Below are positions 26,059 through 35,013 of a stretch of DNA of 64,000 nt, piece by piece. Position 1 is the stretch's first letter; every line of letters begins with the position of its first letter. The position numbers and the translations under genes were made by a program. Under the pieces are notes generated by a model, which was not told the DNA's origin, ran no database searches, and was given only the letters and a program-made list of their open reading frames with translations. This DNA comes from an uncultured Clostridia bacterium. GTDB lineage: Bacteria; Bacillota; Clostridia; Lachnospirales; CAG-274. The stretch covers positions 48,674 through 112,673 of the forward strand of contig CANRIS010000006.1 in the NCBI GenBank assembly GCA_947630725.1, in the 5' to 3' direction.

Positions 26059-28752
26059 ATGAAACACAGGATTATACCGATGTTGCTTATTGCTGCTGTG
26101 ATGGGCAGCTCGCTGCATTGTTTTGCGCTCGAGGATGAAAAAACAATGCAGGAGGATATGGCTGCATATGCCGAAAATGACGACATCGGCAGCGGAGCGG
26201 GGATCGGAATTGATGGCGATAACAATAAAACGCAGGATATGCCCGACAGCGGCGTTGATTCGGAGGGTGAAATTTTGCCCATAGCGTCAGCGTCTGAAGA
26301 CCTGATCACATATGCCGTTGAGGGAGGCAATATTTATTTTGACCCTCAGTCGGGATCGATCGAAAAAAGCGATAAAAGCATAACAAAAGCGACTATACCC
26401 AATATGATAGGGGGAACAAAGGTAACCGGGATAGGTTCGTTTGCGTTCAGTAACTGCGGCGATCTGACGGAAGTAACTATTCCCGAGGGGGTAAATAAAA
26501 TTGACCGAAGTGCATTTTGGTACTGCATCAGCTTAGCAGAAATAACTATTCCAAATGGCGTAACAGAAATCGGCGAGTATTCATTTTCATTTTGTGACAA
26601 CCTGAAGAATGTATCAATACCCGACAGCGTAACAAAAATCGGCTCAGCCGTTTTTGAAGACTGCGTCAGCCTGACCGACATAACCATACCAAACAGTGTG
26701 ACTAATATAGGCGATTCTGCATTTGAAAACTGTACAAGTTTAAAAGATGTGACCTTATCGGACAAATTGAAAACGATCCCTATGGACTCGTTCATAAATT
26801 GCAGCAGTCTGACAAGCATATCTATACCCGAAGGCGTGAATAAAATTGAAATGGACGCATTTTCCGGCTGTACCGCCTTGAAAAAAATAACCATACCAAG
26901 CAGCGTTGTTGTAATTGATGGGAATATATTTTCAAAGTGTGACAGTTTAAAAACAGCAGGTCCTTTGGGCAGCGGATTTGACTATGAGTTTTCGTGGACT
27001 GAAGCGATCCCTGCTTATGCATTTGCAGAATGCGGCAATTTAACAAGTGTTGTTATACCCGAAACCGTAACAAGTATAGGTGAATCTGCTTTTGCAAACT
27101 GCAAAAGCTTAGAAGGAATAACCATACCGGGCAGTGTTGCAAGTATGGGTCAACATATTTTTCAGAACTGCGAAAAATTAAAGACGGCAGGGTCTTTGGA
27201 CGGCGGATTTGACTATGAATTTTCGTGGACCGATTCGATCCCCGATGGCGCATTTTCGAGCTGCAACTATTTAACGAGTATTGCTGTACCCGACACTATA
27301 ACAAGCATAGGTTCATATTCATTTTCAAATTGTCCAAGTCTTAAGAGTATATCCATACCCGATGGCGTGACAAGTATAGGCAAATCGGCGTTTACAGGAT
27401 GCTCGGGATTAACAGGCTTATCTATACCCCATAGCGTGACAACTATAGGCGAAAGCGCCTTTTCATATTGCCAAGGTTTAACAAGCGTTACCGTACCCGA
27501 CAGTGTGACAGATATAGGTTTATATGCATTTTCACACTGCAACGGGCTGGAAACAGCAGGCCCCTCGGGCGGCGGATATAACCTTGAATTTGCATGGAAA
27601 GAAGCTATCCCCGATTACGCATTTACAAGATGCTTCTCTCTGATAAACGTAACAATACCGGAGGGAATAAAAAGCATCGGTAAGCTTGCGTTTCTTGACT
27701 GCAATGGCTTAACAGACATAACTCTGCCCCAAAGCTTAGAAAATATAGAGCCGGATGCGTTTAACTATTGCGATCCGGATAAGCTTACAATGTATGTTAA
27801 AAAGGATTCTTATGCCGAAAGCTTTGCAAAGGATAACAATTGGAAATATATGATAACATCGCCGGAAGCTTCGGGCGGCGGCTCATCCTCGGGTGGCGAC
27901 GGCTCTTCATCGGGCGGCGGCAGCTCTTCCTCGGGCTCTTCCTCGGGCGGTGGCAGCTCCTCCTCGGGTGGCGGCGGCTCTTCCTCATCGGGCGGCGGCG
28001 GCTCCTCATCGGGCGGCGGCGGTGGCGGCGGCTCATCCTCCACATATTATACGATAAGCTTTAACTCCAACGGCGGAAGCACTGTCGCAGATAAAAAAGC
28101 TGCAAACAACAGCAGTCTGACAAAGCCTGCAGATCCTACCCGAAAGGGATATAAATTTACAGGCTGGTATACCGATAAGGGCTGCTCCACTCTGTACGAT
28201 TTCAACAAAAAAGTAACTTCCGCATTTACATTGTATGCAGGCTGGGAAAAAACTGACGACACATCTTCAAAGGAAGAAGAAATACCCAACGCTGCCGATG
28301 CGGCTGCGGAAGAAAATACAGACAACAGCACACTTTCGGATACCGTAAAGATCACTATAGGCAGCAGCAATGTAATTATAGGAGACAAAACCTATACTAT
28401 AGACGCCGCGCCCTACATACAGGCTTCGTCTGATTCAACCCTTGTTCCTCTGCGGTTCGTATCCGTGGCGCTGCTTGGCGAGGACGTAACAAGCGCCGAT
28501 ACAAGCGAGCTTATTTCATGGGACGCTGTGACAAAAACAGCCGCAATTACCGCAGGCAATAAAACAATCAGCTTTAAGTCTGACAGCCCCTATATGATAA
28601 TAAACGGCAGCTCCGAGCTTATGGAAAACGGCGTAAAGGCTGAGATAAAGGACGGCCGAATGTACATACCCTTCAGAGCGTTAGGCACGGCTCTGGGCAT
28701 AAAGGTTGACTGGGAGGCCGAAACAAAAACGGCAATTTATAAAACCGAATAA
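26059..28752 (+). CDS. BspA-type leucine-rich repeat surface protein with stalk domain
   Basis: An 897-residue secreted protein. Order of parts: signal peptide (1-23, cleaved after FA), an acidic linker, about 19 LRR_5/BspA repeats (residues 110-600) of the form AFxxCxxLxxITIPxxVTxIG, a Gly/Ser linker (605-655), an InlB B-repeat/Flg_new domain (662-732, FNSNGGS... GWYTDKG... YAGW), and a copper-amine-oxidase-N-like stalk domain (762-897, PLRFV, IPFRALG). Three repeats carry an inserted block resembling DYEFSWTEAIPAYAF. There is no LPXTG or lipobox, so how it is attached is unknown. AGGAGAGG precedes ATG 26059. Adhesion or glycan contact is inferred from the family. Confidence 0.88.
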   Translation: MKHRIIPMLLIAAVMGSSLHCFALEDEKTMQEDMAAYAENDDIGSGAGIGIDGDNNKTQDMPDSGVDSEGEILPIASASEDLITYAVEGGNIYFDPQSGSIEKSDKSITKATIPNMIGGTKVTGIGSFAFSNCGDLTEVTIPEGVNKIDRSAFWYCISLAEITIPNGVTEIGEYSFSFCDNLKNVSIPDSVTKIGSAVFEDCVSLTDITIPNSVTNIGDSAFENCTSLKDVTLSDKLKTIPMDSFINCSSLTSISIPEGVNKIEMDAFSGCTALKKITIPSSVVVIDGNIFSKCDSLKTAGPLGSGFDYEFSWTEAIPAYAFAECGNLTSVVIPETVTSIGESAFANCKSLEGITIPGSVASMGQHIFQNCEKLKTAGSLDGGFDYEFSWTDSIPDGAFSSCNYLTSIAVPDTITSIGSYSFSNCPSLKSISIPDGVTSIGKSAFTGCSGLTGLSIPHSVTTIGESAFSYCQGLTSVTVPDSVTDIGLYAFSHCNGLETAGPSGGGYNLEFAWKEAIPDYAFTRCFSLINVTIPEGIKSIGKLAFLDCNGLTDITLPQSLENIEPDAFNYCDPDKLTMYVKKDSYAESFAKDNNWKYMITSPEASGGGSSSGGDGSSSGGGSSSSGSSSGGGSSSSGGGGSSSSGGGGSSSGGGGGGGSSSTYYTISFNSNGGSTVADKKAANNSSLTKPADPTRKGYKFTGWYTDKGCSTLYDFNKKVTSAFTLYAGWEKTDDTSSKEEEIPNAADAAAEENTDNSTLSDTVKITIGSSNVIIGDKTYTIDAAPYIQASSDSTLVPLRFVSVALLGEDVTSADTSELISWDAVTKTAAITAGNKTISFKSDSPYMIINGSSELMENGVKAEIKDGRMYIPFRALGTALGIKVDWEAETKTAIYKTE

Positions 28753-28774
28753 ATTATAGTACGATGGGAAAATA

Positions 28775-28814
28775 AAAAACTCCCTGCTGTCGTGTTGTGA
28801 CAACAGGGAGCCTT
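28775..28814. terminator. Bidirectional terminator between the LRR gene and ptsI
   Basis: CTCCCTG-C-TGTC pairs with GACA-A-CAGGGAG. The minus-strand copy is followed by TTTTTTATTTT, making it the ptsI terminator; the plus strand has CCTTTTG and serves the LRR gene. Confidence 0.85.
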
Positions 28815-28857
28815 TTGATTGGTATAAATGGTTTTGTTGATTGGAGATTTCTGTGTT

Positions 28858-30474
28858 TTATTGCATATTTATTATTGTTTTTCTGAGCGGGAGTATAAAA
28901 TTGGGGGAGACCGAAAGCTCGTCTATGCCCATTTTTACAAAGGTTTCGGTGAGGGAGAGGTCGGCTCCCAGCTCGCCGCAGATACCCACCCATGTGTCGT
29001 GTTTGTGAGCGTTGTCAACAACGGTTTTTATCATCTTAAGTATTGCGGGGTGGTGGGGATCGTATATGTTGTCAAGTCTGCGGTTCTGCCTGTCGATCGC
29101 AAGTGTATACTGAGTGAGATCGTTTGTGCCTATGCTGAAAAAATCTACCTCTTTTGCAAGATCATCGCTTATCATTACTGCGGCGGGAGTTTCTATCATA
29201 ACGCCAAGCTCAACGCTGCCTATGCTTATGCCGTCCGCCTTAAGCCCTGCCCTTACGCTCTCTGCGATCTCCTTTATCTTTTTGACCTCATCGACCGAAA
29301 TAATCATAGGAAACATTATGCCTATATTTCCGTAGGCGCTCGCTCTATAAAGCGCCCTCAACTGTGTTTTGAATATTTCAGGCCTGTCGAGACAGATACG
29401 GATCGCCCTATATCCCATAGCAGGGTTATCCTCTTTTTCAAGATCAAAATAGCCTATCTGCTTGTCTGCTCCTATGTCAAGAGTCCTTATTATAACGAGC
29501 TTGCCTGCCATTGCCTGAACAACGGTTTTATATACGTCAAATTGCTCCTCTTCCGTGGGATAGTTATCCTTCTCAAGATACAGAAATTCACTTCTGAAAA
29601 GTCCTATGCCCTCGGCGTCGTTTTCAAGAACCGCAGGCAGATCACCTGTGCCGCCTATGTTGGAATAAAGCCGTATTTTTCTGCCCGATTTTGTAACGGT
29701 TTCTTTTCCCTTCATTTCAAGAAGAAGCCTTGCCTTTTCTTCCTCCTCCTGTTTCAGCTTTTTGTATTTTTCAAGGGTTTCGCCATCGGGATCAATGATG
29801 AGCTTTCCCTTTATTCCATCGACTATTGCCTGCGCTCCGTCCGTCTGCTCCTCGTCAAAGTCAACCCCTATAAGAGCAGGTATATTCATGGTTCTGGCGA
29901 GAATCGCCGTATGAGAATTTGACGAACCGTATTTTGTAACGAATGCAAGTATTTTGCTCTTGTCAAGCTGAACGGTTTCACTGGGAGAAAGATCCTCGGC
30001 AGCAAGTATAACAGGCTCCGATGAAGCTTCGTCAGCGCCTGCGCCGCCCTTAAGAACGGATATGAGCCTTTCGGAAATATCCTTTATGTCAGCCGCTCTC
30101 GCCTTGAAATACTCGTCCTCCATAGAAGAAAACATTTTGGCAAAGTTGTCGGCGGTCACCGCAACCGCAAATTCGGCGTTTACTTTTTCGCCCGATATAA
30201 TATTGTTTATGGAATCAAGATAGTCCTGATCCTTCAACATCATACGGTGTACGTCAAAAATGTCTGCGCCTGATTCTCCCACCTCCGAAAGAGCCTTGTT
30301 ATAAAGAGCCTCAAGCTCGCCGTCCGTTTTGTCAAGAGCCGTTTCGAGCCTTTTAAGCTCCGTAGGAATATCCGATATTTTATATCTTCTTACAACGCCG
30401 GTCTCCTTTTTGTGGAGCTTTATCCTGCCTATGGCTATGCCGGCAAAAACTGTTTTTCCCGTTAAAGAATTCAT
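28858..30474 (-). CDS. ptsI: PTS enzyme I (phosphoenolpyruvate-protein phosphotransferase)
   Basis: A 538-residue enzyme that takes phosphate from PEP and passes it to HPr, starting the PTS cascade. The phosphorylated His is in GSSNSHTAILAR near residue 190. The PEP-binding barrel shows GIGLFRSEFLYL, MGYRAIRICLD, MIETPAA, SIGTNDLTQY and the catalytic Cys in VGICGELGAD. Length is slightly shorter than the 570-575 residues usual in Firmicutes, mainly at the C-terminus. It follows ptsH by 27 nt and has GGGAGGAAGG upstream. Confidence 0.95.
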   Translation of the reverse strand: MNSLTGKTVFAGIAIGRIKLHKKETGVVRRYKISDIPTELKRLETALDKTDGELEALYNKALSEVGESGADIFDVHRMMLKDQDYLDSINNIISGEKVNAEFAVAVTADNFAKMFSSMEDEYFKARAADIKDISERLISVLKGGAGADEASSEPVILAAEDLSPSETVQLDKSKILAFVTKYGSSNSHTAILARTMNIPALIGVDFDEEQTDGAQAIVDGIKGKLIIDPDGETLEKYKKLKQEEEEKARLLLEMKGKETVTKSGRKIRLYSNIGGTGDLPAVLENDAEGIGLFRSEFLYLEKDNYPTEEEQFDVYKTVVQAMAGKLVIIRTLDIGADKQIGYFDLEKEDNPAMGYRAIRICLDRPEIFKTQLRALYRASAYGNIGIMFPMIISVDEVKKIKEIAESVRAGLKADGISIGSVELGVMIETPAAVMISDDLAKEVDFFSIGTNDLTQYTLAIDRQNRRLDNIYDPHHPAILKMIKTVVDNAHKHDTWVGICGELGADLSLTETFVKMGIDELSVSPNFILPLRKTIINMQ

Positions 30475-30501
30475 ATACCTTCCTCCCTTAAGAATAAAAA
30501 A

Positions 30502-30759
30502 TCAGATATTGTCCTCGATAAAGGCCTTCAGGGTCTCGGCATCCTTTGTCTCGGTTTCGCCCTCAACCTCTGCCGTAATTATTTCGCCGCCCTTTATGCC
30601 CATAGCCATTACATTGAAAAGCCTCTTTGCATCGGCGGTTTTTTCTCCTTTTTTAAGGGTTACCTTGCTTTTGCACTTCATAGCCTCTTTTATAAGCAGT
30701 CCTGCGGGTCTTGCGTGAAGTCCGTTGGGATCCTGTACGGTAAATTCAAATGATACCAT
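30502..30759 (-). CDS. ptsH: PTS phosphocarrier protein HPr
   Basis: An 85-residue HPr with the phosphorylated His15 in NGLHARPAG. The region around residue 46 reads KRLFNVMAMG, so the serine that HPr kinase/phosphorylase modifies in typical Firmicutes (Ser46) is replaced by Arg46, and Gly49 by Asn. It can still carry phosphate from EI to EII, but serine phosphorylation at the usual site, and CcpA co-repression through it, should not be possible. It lies between the HAD gene and ptsI; AAAGGAGG precedes the ATG. Confidence 0.93.
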   Translation of the reverse strand: MVSFEFTVQDPNGLHARPAGLLIKEAMKCKSKVTLKKGEKTADAKRLFNVMAMGIKGGEIITAEVEGETETKDAETLKAFIEDNI

Positions 30760-30785
30760 TATAATTCCTCCTTTTTTATATCAGT

Positions 30786-31592
30786 TTATATCAGTCCGAG
30801 TATTTCCTTAAGGGCATAGGCTATGCCCGAGTCGTTATTGCTTTTTGTTATATGATCGGCTCGCTTTTTGAGAGCCTCCACGCCGTTTGCCATGGCGATA
30901 CCTATGCCGCTTTTTTCCAAAAGGGGTATGTCAAGATCCTGATCGCCAAAGGCTATGGTTTCGTCTATGGGGATATTGTACAGCTCACACAGCTTTTCGA
31001 GAGCAAAGCCCTTATGGATGCCTGGAGGAGTTACCTCCAGATATACGGGAGACGAAAATCCAAGTCTTACGTCAAGCTTCATAGGCAGGAGTATTTCGTA
31101 TATGCTTCTGACCGTTTCGGGCGTTCCCGTTACAAGAGCCTTGTTGGGCGATGTATGTGTCTTATCGAAAATTTCTAAAAGCTCCTCGGGAGATGCGACC
31201 CTCGGTCTTGCCGAAACATTTTCGATTTCGGTCTCCACCCAAGGATTTATTCCCGACACATACCAGTTTTCTCCCGAAAAAAACCAACAATCGCCTTTGT
31301 TTTCAACGGCGGTTCTATAGATTTTGAAAGCCGTTTCAACACTGAGTGTTTTTGAATAAAGACATCTGTGACCCTCAAAAATATATGCTCCCGCATTTGC
31401 CGCCATAAGGCATTCTTTGCCTATCTGATTTTCTACAAGCCTTATGCCGCTTGGGTATCTGCCCGATATAAGGGCAAGCCTCACGCCAAGCTCAGAGGCT
31501 TTTCTTAGCGCCTTTATGTTTTCATCGGGTACAACATGGCTGTCGTTTACCAGCGTTCCGTCAATATCCATACATATAAGAGATATTTTCAT
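30786..31592 (-). CDS. Cof-type HAD phosphatase
   Basis: A 268-residue HAD-IIB hydrolase. Motif I CMDIDGTL (nucleophile Asp), motif II LISGR, the C2-type cap, motif III Lys near TPPGIHKGFAL, and motif IV FGDQDLDIPLL followed by GIAMANGVEALKKRAD are all present. Members dephosphorylate sugar phosphates, FMN or pyridoxal phosphate. Its place directly before ptsH-ptsI suggests sugar-phosphate detoxification, but substrate is not deducible. AAAGGAACG lies upstream. Confidence 0.9.
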   Translation of the reverse strand: MKISLICMDIDGTLVNDSHVVPDENIKALRKASELGVRLALISGRYPSGIRLVENQIGKECLMAANAGAYIFEGHRCLYSKTLSVETAFKIYRTAVENKGDCWFFSGENWYVSGINPWVETEIENVSARPRVASPEELLEIFDKTHTSPNKALVTGTPETVRSIYEILLPMKLDVRLGFSSPVYLEVTPPGIHKGFALEKLCELYNIPIDETIAFGDQDLDIPLLEKSGIGIAMANGVEALKKRADHITKSNNDSGIAYALKEILGLI

Positions 31593-31669
31593 ATGTTTCG
31601 TTCCTTTTTTAAGTTTGGTACGGAGTATGAATATACTTTGATTTTTTTATATTGTTTATATAAACTATT

Positions 31670-31823
31670 GGGCGGCGGAATTTTGCCTTCGGCAAAATTC
31701 CGCCCCTGACGCCGCAGGCGTCAGGGGCAGCTCTGAGCCGCTTTTGCGGCTCAGAGCGCCGCCCCCCCCCACACGGCTCCGCCTTTGACCGCTAAGTACC
31801 GAAGGTACTTCTGCGGCAAAGGC
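31670..31823. repeat. Second hairpin array with a C9 run
   Basis: Nested perfect hairpins: 31674-31704 (14 bp, loop TTC), 31703-31727 (11 bp, loop GCA), 31730-31757 (12 bp, loop TTTT), all enclosed by GGGCGGC 31670-31676 pairing with GCCGCCC 31758-31764; then C9 at 31762-31770. A further hairpin 31783-31823 has AAGTACC/GGTACTT inside CCGC/GCGG and TTTG/CAAA. The plan (short-loop GC-rich hairpins plus a poly-C run) matches 6744-6994 although the stem sequences differ. It lies between the 93-residue protein gene and the HAD gene. Confidence 0.85.
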
Positions 31824-31874
31824 GTGAGCAGCCCTTTTCGGGGAGGTAAATTTTATATGATTTTTATATGATCA

Positions 31875-32156
31875 TCAGAGCCTGTTTGCCTCGGCAAGTA
31901 TCAGCTCCACATTTTTAACGCCTCTTCTCAGCCCCAGATTTATAATAAATGCGGACGCAAGAGATAAAACAAGAAGGACGCCGCCGAAAATGCAGGGCAA
32001 CAGCTTTGTTGTATCTCCCGCAGAGCCGAATATTATAAGCGCAATGCTTATTGTAGACAAGCCCACAGCGCAGGCAAGCCATTTTCTTATGGTTCCGAGA
32101 GCCTTGCTTTGCGCCGCAGCCTCCGCCAAAAGCTCCTTTTTGTTGAGTTTTTTCAC
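31875..32156 (-). CDS. Small membrane protein of the PTS operon, unknown function
   Basis: A 93-residue protein with a Lys/Glu/Ala-rich N-terminus and two membrane segments (about residues 28-48 and 54-76), followed by a short basic and polar tail. It starts with GTG, supported by AAGGAGG 8 nt upstream. It lies 131 bp after the IID gene in the same direction and may be the last gene of the PTS operon. I do not recognise a family. Confidence 0.6.
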   Translation of the reverse strand: MKKLNKKELLAEAAAQSKALGTIRKWLACAVGLSTISIALIIFGSAGDTTKLLPCIFGGVLLVLSLASAFIINLGLRRGVKNVELILAEANRL

Positions 32157-32287
32157 CGTATTGTCCTCCTTTTTTGGTTAGGAAATATATTCCGCTTGCA
32201 TATCGGCATACCGTGCCGCACAGCGTCCCACACTATGTCCCGAAAAGTTTTTTACTTTCGGACGGACTGTCTTTGTGCCATAAAATA

Positions 32288-33121
32288 TCAGTAGGAAAGT
32301 CCGGGGTTAAAGAATCCTACAAGCACGCCTACGAAAGCGATAACAACGAGTATAAGCATAACTACCGTAGGTGAAATCTTCTTCTTGCTCATAAGCCACC
32401 AGCAGAATATAACTGTTGCAGCCGATAAAAGCTTGGGGCATATGCCGTCCAGAGTTGACTGAAGATCTATGATCGGACTTCCGTCTGCATTAAGCATCTT
32501 GAAGGAAGTCGTTATATTTATCCAGCTTGCTGCTACAGCGCCGATAACGATTGTACCGAGCATAACTACGGCTTCTCTTATGGCGTTTGCTTTTTCGCCT
32601 ACGATTATTTCTACCGCTTTTCCGCCGAGTTCATAACCTTTATAGTACAAAAATCTCATTCCGAGGGTTACAACAAGGTTCCATACAACTATGTAGAATA
32701 TTGCGCCAAGGGGAGATCCGCCGCCCGAAAGTCCCAGAGCTATGCCTAAAAGTATGGGAATAAGCGTACCTACTACAAGTGAGTCGCCTATACCTGCCAC
32801 AGGACCCATAAGTCCTGCTCTTATACCGTTTATCATTTCGCCGTCAATGGCTTCACCGTTTGCCTTTGCCTCTTCAAGGCCTGCCGTTACGCCTACGATT
32901 ACCGTACCGAGCTGCGGTTCGGTGTTGAAAAATGCCGAATATGTCTTTAATGCCTCCTGCTGCTCCTCGGGAGTATCATAAAGCTCTCTTACTATGGGGA
33001 GCATGGAACAGAGATAGCCGAATGTCTGCATATGCTCCTGAGAGAAGCAGGTCAGATGTCCGTAGTACCAGTTTCTGAAAGATTTAGCCAAGGTTTTCTT
33101 GGAAAGTTTTTTTTCTGCCAT
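32288..33121 (-). CDS. PTS mannose/fructose/sorbose family IID component
   Basis: A 277-residue IID protein that, with IIC, forms the sugar channel of mannose-class PTS. Family features are RNWYYGHLTCFSQEHMQTFGY, a GLMGPVAGIGDSLVVGTLIPILLGIA segment and C-terminal membrane helices. The ATG at 33121 follows GAGGAGG; an extension to 33175 would overlap IIC. It lies 1 nt after the IIC stop. Confidence 0.93.
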   Translation of the reverse strand: MAEKKLSKKTLAKSFRNWYYGHLTCFSQEHMQTFGYLCSMLPIVRELYDTPEEQQEALKTYSAFFNTEPQLGTVIVGVTAGLEEAKANGEAIDGEMINGIRAGLMGPVAGIGDSLVVGTLIPILLGIALGLSGGGSPLGAIFYIVVWNLVVTLGMRFLYYKGYELGGKAVEIIVGEKANAIREAVVMLGTIVIGAVAASWINITTSFKMLNADGSPIIDLQSTLDGICPKLLSAATVIFCWWLMSKKKISPTVVMLILVVIAFVGVLVGFFNPGLSY

Positions 33122-33122
33122 A

Positions 33123-33974
33123 TCAGATATCCTCCTCATCGTCGTCAAAGTCTGCTGCGCCTGCTGCCGGAACATGAGCCGTCTTATACTGAAGAAGTCT
33201 TATATTATAAAGCAATACTGCAAAGAATCCGCCGATAATGGCTGCGCCTATGAGGTTTACGCCCATAATTGCCGCAAGTACAAAGCCAAAGAAAAATGTA
33301 AGCAGATCCGCAGGCTTTGAAACGACCTGTTTAAGAAGTATAGCAACTCCGACAGCGGGAAGAAGACTTCCTACGGTAAAGAGCGTCATCATTGCTATGC
33401 CGTCCATGGGGAGGTAATTCTTTATAATATCGACCATATTTGCGCCGAGCATAGTTATTATTACCGTGGGCAAAAAGCTGCAAATAAAATGCGAGATCCA
33501 CGGAAGTACCATATCTACCACATAGAGCCTGTTGAGCTGTCCCTTTTCGACTGCTCTCCAGCCCATGTGCTGCCATACAAGGTTTACTGTAGCTGTACCG
33601 TAGAAAAGAACGGTACCCAGCGTACCTACCGCCGAGCCGAGAGCGACCGCCATACCGGTACCCTCCGAAGATGCAGGGTCAAGACCGAGACCCTTTATTG
33701 CAACCATAGCAAGGGGTATTCCTATATAGCTTATGGCTCTTACGTCTGCCGAAACCGTTCCGCCGGGGGTAACAAGAGCTATATAAACTACCTGTATCGC
33801 TGCGCCTATGATAATGCCCGTCTTTATGTCGCCCATAATGATTCCCACAACAAGACCTGCCACAAGGGGTCTGCCGAGGGTATAGTTTCCTATGGTCGTG
33901 CCGCCCATACCGGGCATACTCGACAGACAGGCAAACAAACCGAATAAAACTGCCTGAAACAAATTAATTTCCAT
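33123..33974 (-). CDS. PTS mannose/fructose/sorbose family IIC component
   Basis: A 283-residue polytopic IIC protein with about nine hydrophobic segments. Typical segments are LGRPLVAGLVVGIIMGDIKTGIIIGAAIQ (the first halves name the family) and VTPGGTVSADV. The C-terminus is acidic (DFDDDEEDI) and cytoplasmic. It forms the translocation unit with IID. AAAGGAG precedes the ATG. Confidence 0.93.
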   Translation of the reverse strand: MEINLFQAVLFGLFACLSSMPGMGGTTIGNYTLGRPLVAGLVVGIIMGDIKTGIIIGAAIQVVYIALVTPGGTVSADVRAISYIGIPLAMVAIKGLGLDPASSEGTGMAVALGSAVGTLGTVLFYGTATVNLVWQHMGWRAVEKGQLNRLYVVDMVLPWISHFICSFLPTVIITMLGANMVDIIKNYLPMDGIAMMTLFTVGSLLPAVGVAILLKQVVSKPADLLTFFFGFVLAAIMGVNLIGAAIIGGFFAVLLYNIRLLQYKTAHVPAAGAADFDDDEEDI

Positions 33975-34012
33975 TTTTTCGTTCTCCTTTCAGGATATTT
34001 TTTGTATATCGG

Positions 34013-34507
34013 TCAGAAACCGAACTGTCCTCTGAATTTTTTCCAGTTGCCTATAGCATCGCTCTTTGTGAGAGCAAACTCCACTTCATAGCCCTTCTTC
34101 ATTATGTTTTCCAGAGCCTCGGCCTCCTCTTGGGTTATTGACTGATTGTTGCCGAGTTTGGTTGTTCCCGGGCGGTCATTGCAGGGGCCGATTATGACGG
34201 TTTTTACATCGCTTGGCTTAAAATCTGCGTCAACCAGAATTTTTGCCATATCTATGGGGTTTTTTGTAATAAGAAAGTAGTTGTCCTTGCTTGCGAGCAC
34301 CTTTGAGGATTTTGCCAGAAACTCATCCATCGTCCACACAAACGTCTTTTTTCCGCTTGCGTTTTTGTATGCAGCCTTAAGCACGGGGGTTTTTGCAGCA
34401 GCGTCGTTAACTGCGATAAGACCGTCACAGGGATATTCAAGCGCCCACCTTGTACAGGTCTGACCGTGTATCATACGGTCGTCTACTCTTACGAATGAAA
34501 TTGACAT
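34013..34507 (-). CDS. PTS mannose/fructose/sorbose family IIB component
   Basis: A 164-residue IIB protein that passes phosphate from IIA to the incoming sugar. The phosphorylated residue is His14 in RVDDRMIHGQ, the exact family motif. It is a stand-alone IIB, not fused to IIA as in some mannose PTS. AAGGAGGG precedes the ATG. The specific sugar cannot be told from sequence. Confidence 0.93.
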   Translation of the reverse strand: MSISFVRVDDRMIHGQTCTRWALEYPCDGLIAVNDAAAKTPVLKAAYKNASGKKTFVWTMDEFLAKSSKVLASKDNYFLITKNPIDMAKILVDADFKPSDVKTVIIGPCNDRPGTTKLGNNQSITQEEAEALENIMKKGYEVEFALTKSDAIGNWKKFRGQFGF

Positions 34508-34584
34508 ATTTTTTTGCCCTCCTTAAAATTGATAATTAATAACTTATAACTGATAATTGATACCGACCTTTGACATTAACCTTA

Positions 34585-35013
34585 TTATATATCTTCATCG
34601 CCATCATCGCCGCCGAAGCTCATTCTTTTAAGCTCGTCCTTTGCTCCTTCGAGTATAAAATCGTTAAGCTCCTCGGCAGTCATTGCGTCCTTCATGAGGG
34701 ATGCATTGAGTACCAACGGCAGGTTGCTCCCTCCATAGATAAGCGCAACCCCTAAAAGTCCCAGCTCGTTAAGTACGTTTGCCGCCATAGTAAGTGGCGA
34801 TCCTCCGCCTATATCCCCGAAAAGCAGAATCTCGTCATCGGAGGTTATTCCCGAAAGCTTAGCCTTAAGCTCCTTTGTGTATGCCTCCGAACCCATATCG
34901 GGAGTAAGCCCCATGGCGATTATGTCCTCACGCTCTCCTCCGTCAAGCATTCTGAGAGCGCTTTCAAGACCGTAGGCAAAATTGCCATGGCTTACAAGAA
35001 CTATATACTTCAT
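34585..35013 (-). CDS. PTS mannose-family IIA component
   Basis: A 142-residue EIIA-Man domain. His9 in LVSHGNFAYG accepts phosphate from HPr; DIGGGSPLTMAANVL and YGGSNLPLVLNA are family motifs. The C-terminal tail is acidic (GGDDGDEDI). It is the first gene of the IIA-IIB-IIC-IID operon, with GAGGAGG upstream and a regulated-looking promoter region at 35273-35384. Confidence 0.93.
   Translation of the reverse strand: MKYIVLVSHGNFAYGLESALRMLDGGEREDIIAMGLTPDMGSEAYTKELKAKLSGITSDDEILLFGDIGGGSPLTMAANVLNELGLLGVALIYGGSNLPLVLNASLMKDAMTAEELNDFILEGAKDELKRMSFGGDDGDEDI

Noticed and set aside
26410..27740. Regularly spaced repeats, considered as CRISPR or satellite DNA
   Set aside because: They are coding LRR repeats that vary at the DNA level and translate into the BspA pattern.
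27797..28045. Minus-strand frames rich in Pro/Arg or Pro/Glu
   Set aside because: They are reverse reads of the Gly/Ser linker of the LRR protein.
28828..29922. Long plus-strand open frame of 364 residues
   Set aside because: Antisense to ptsI, no family resemblance, Cys/Tyr/His-rich composition typical of shadows in this genome.
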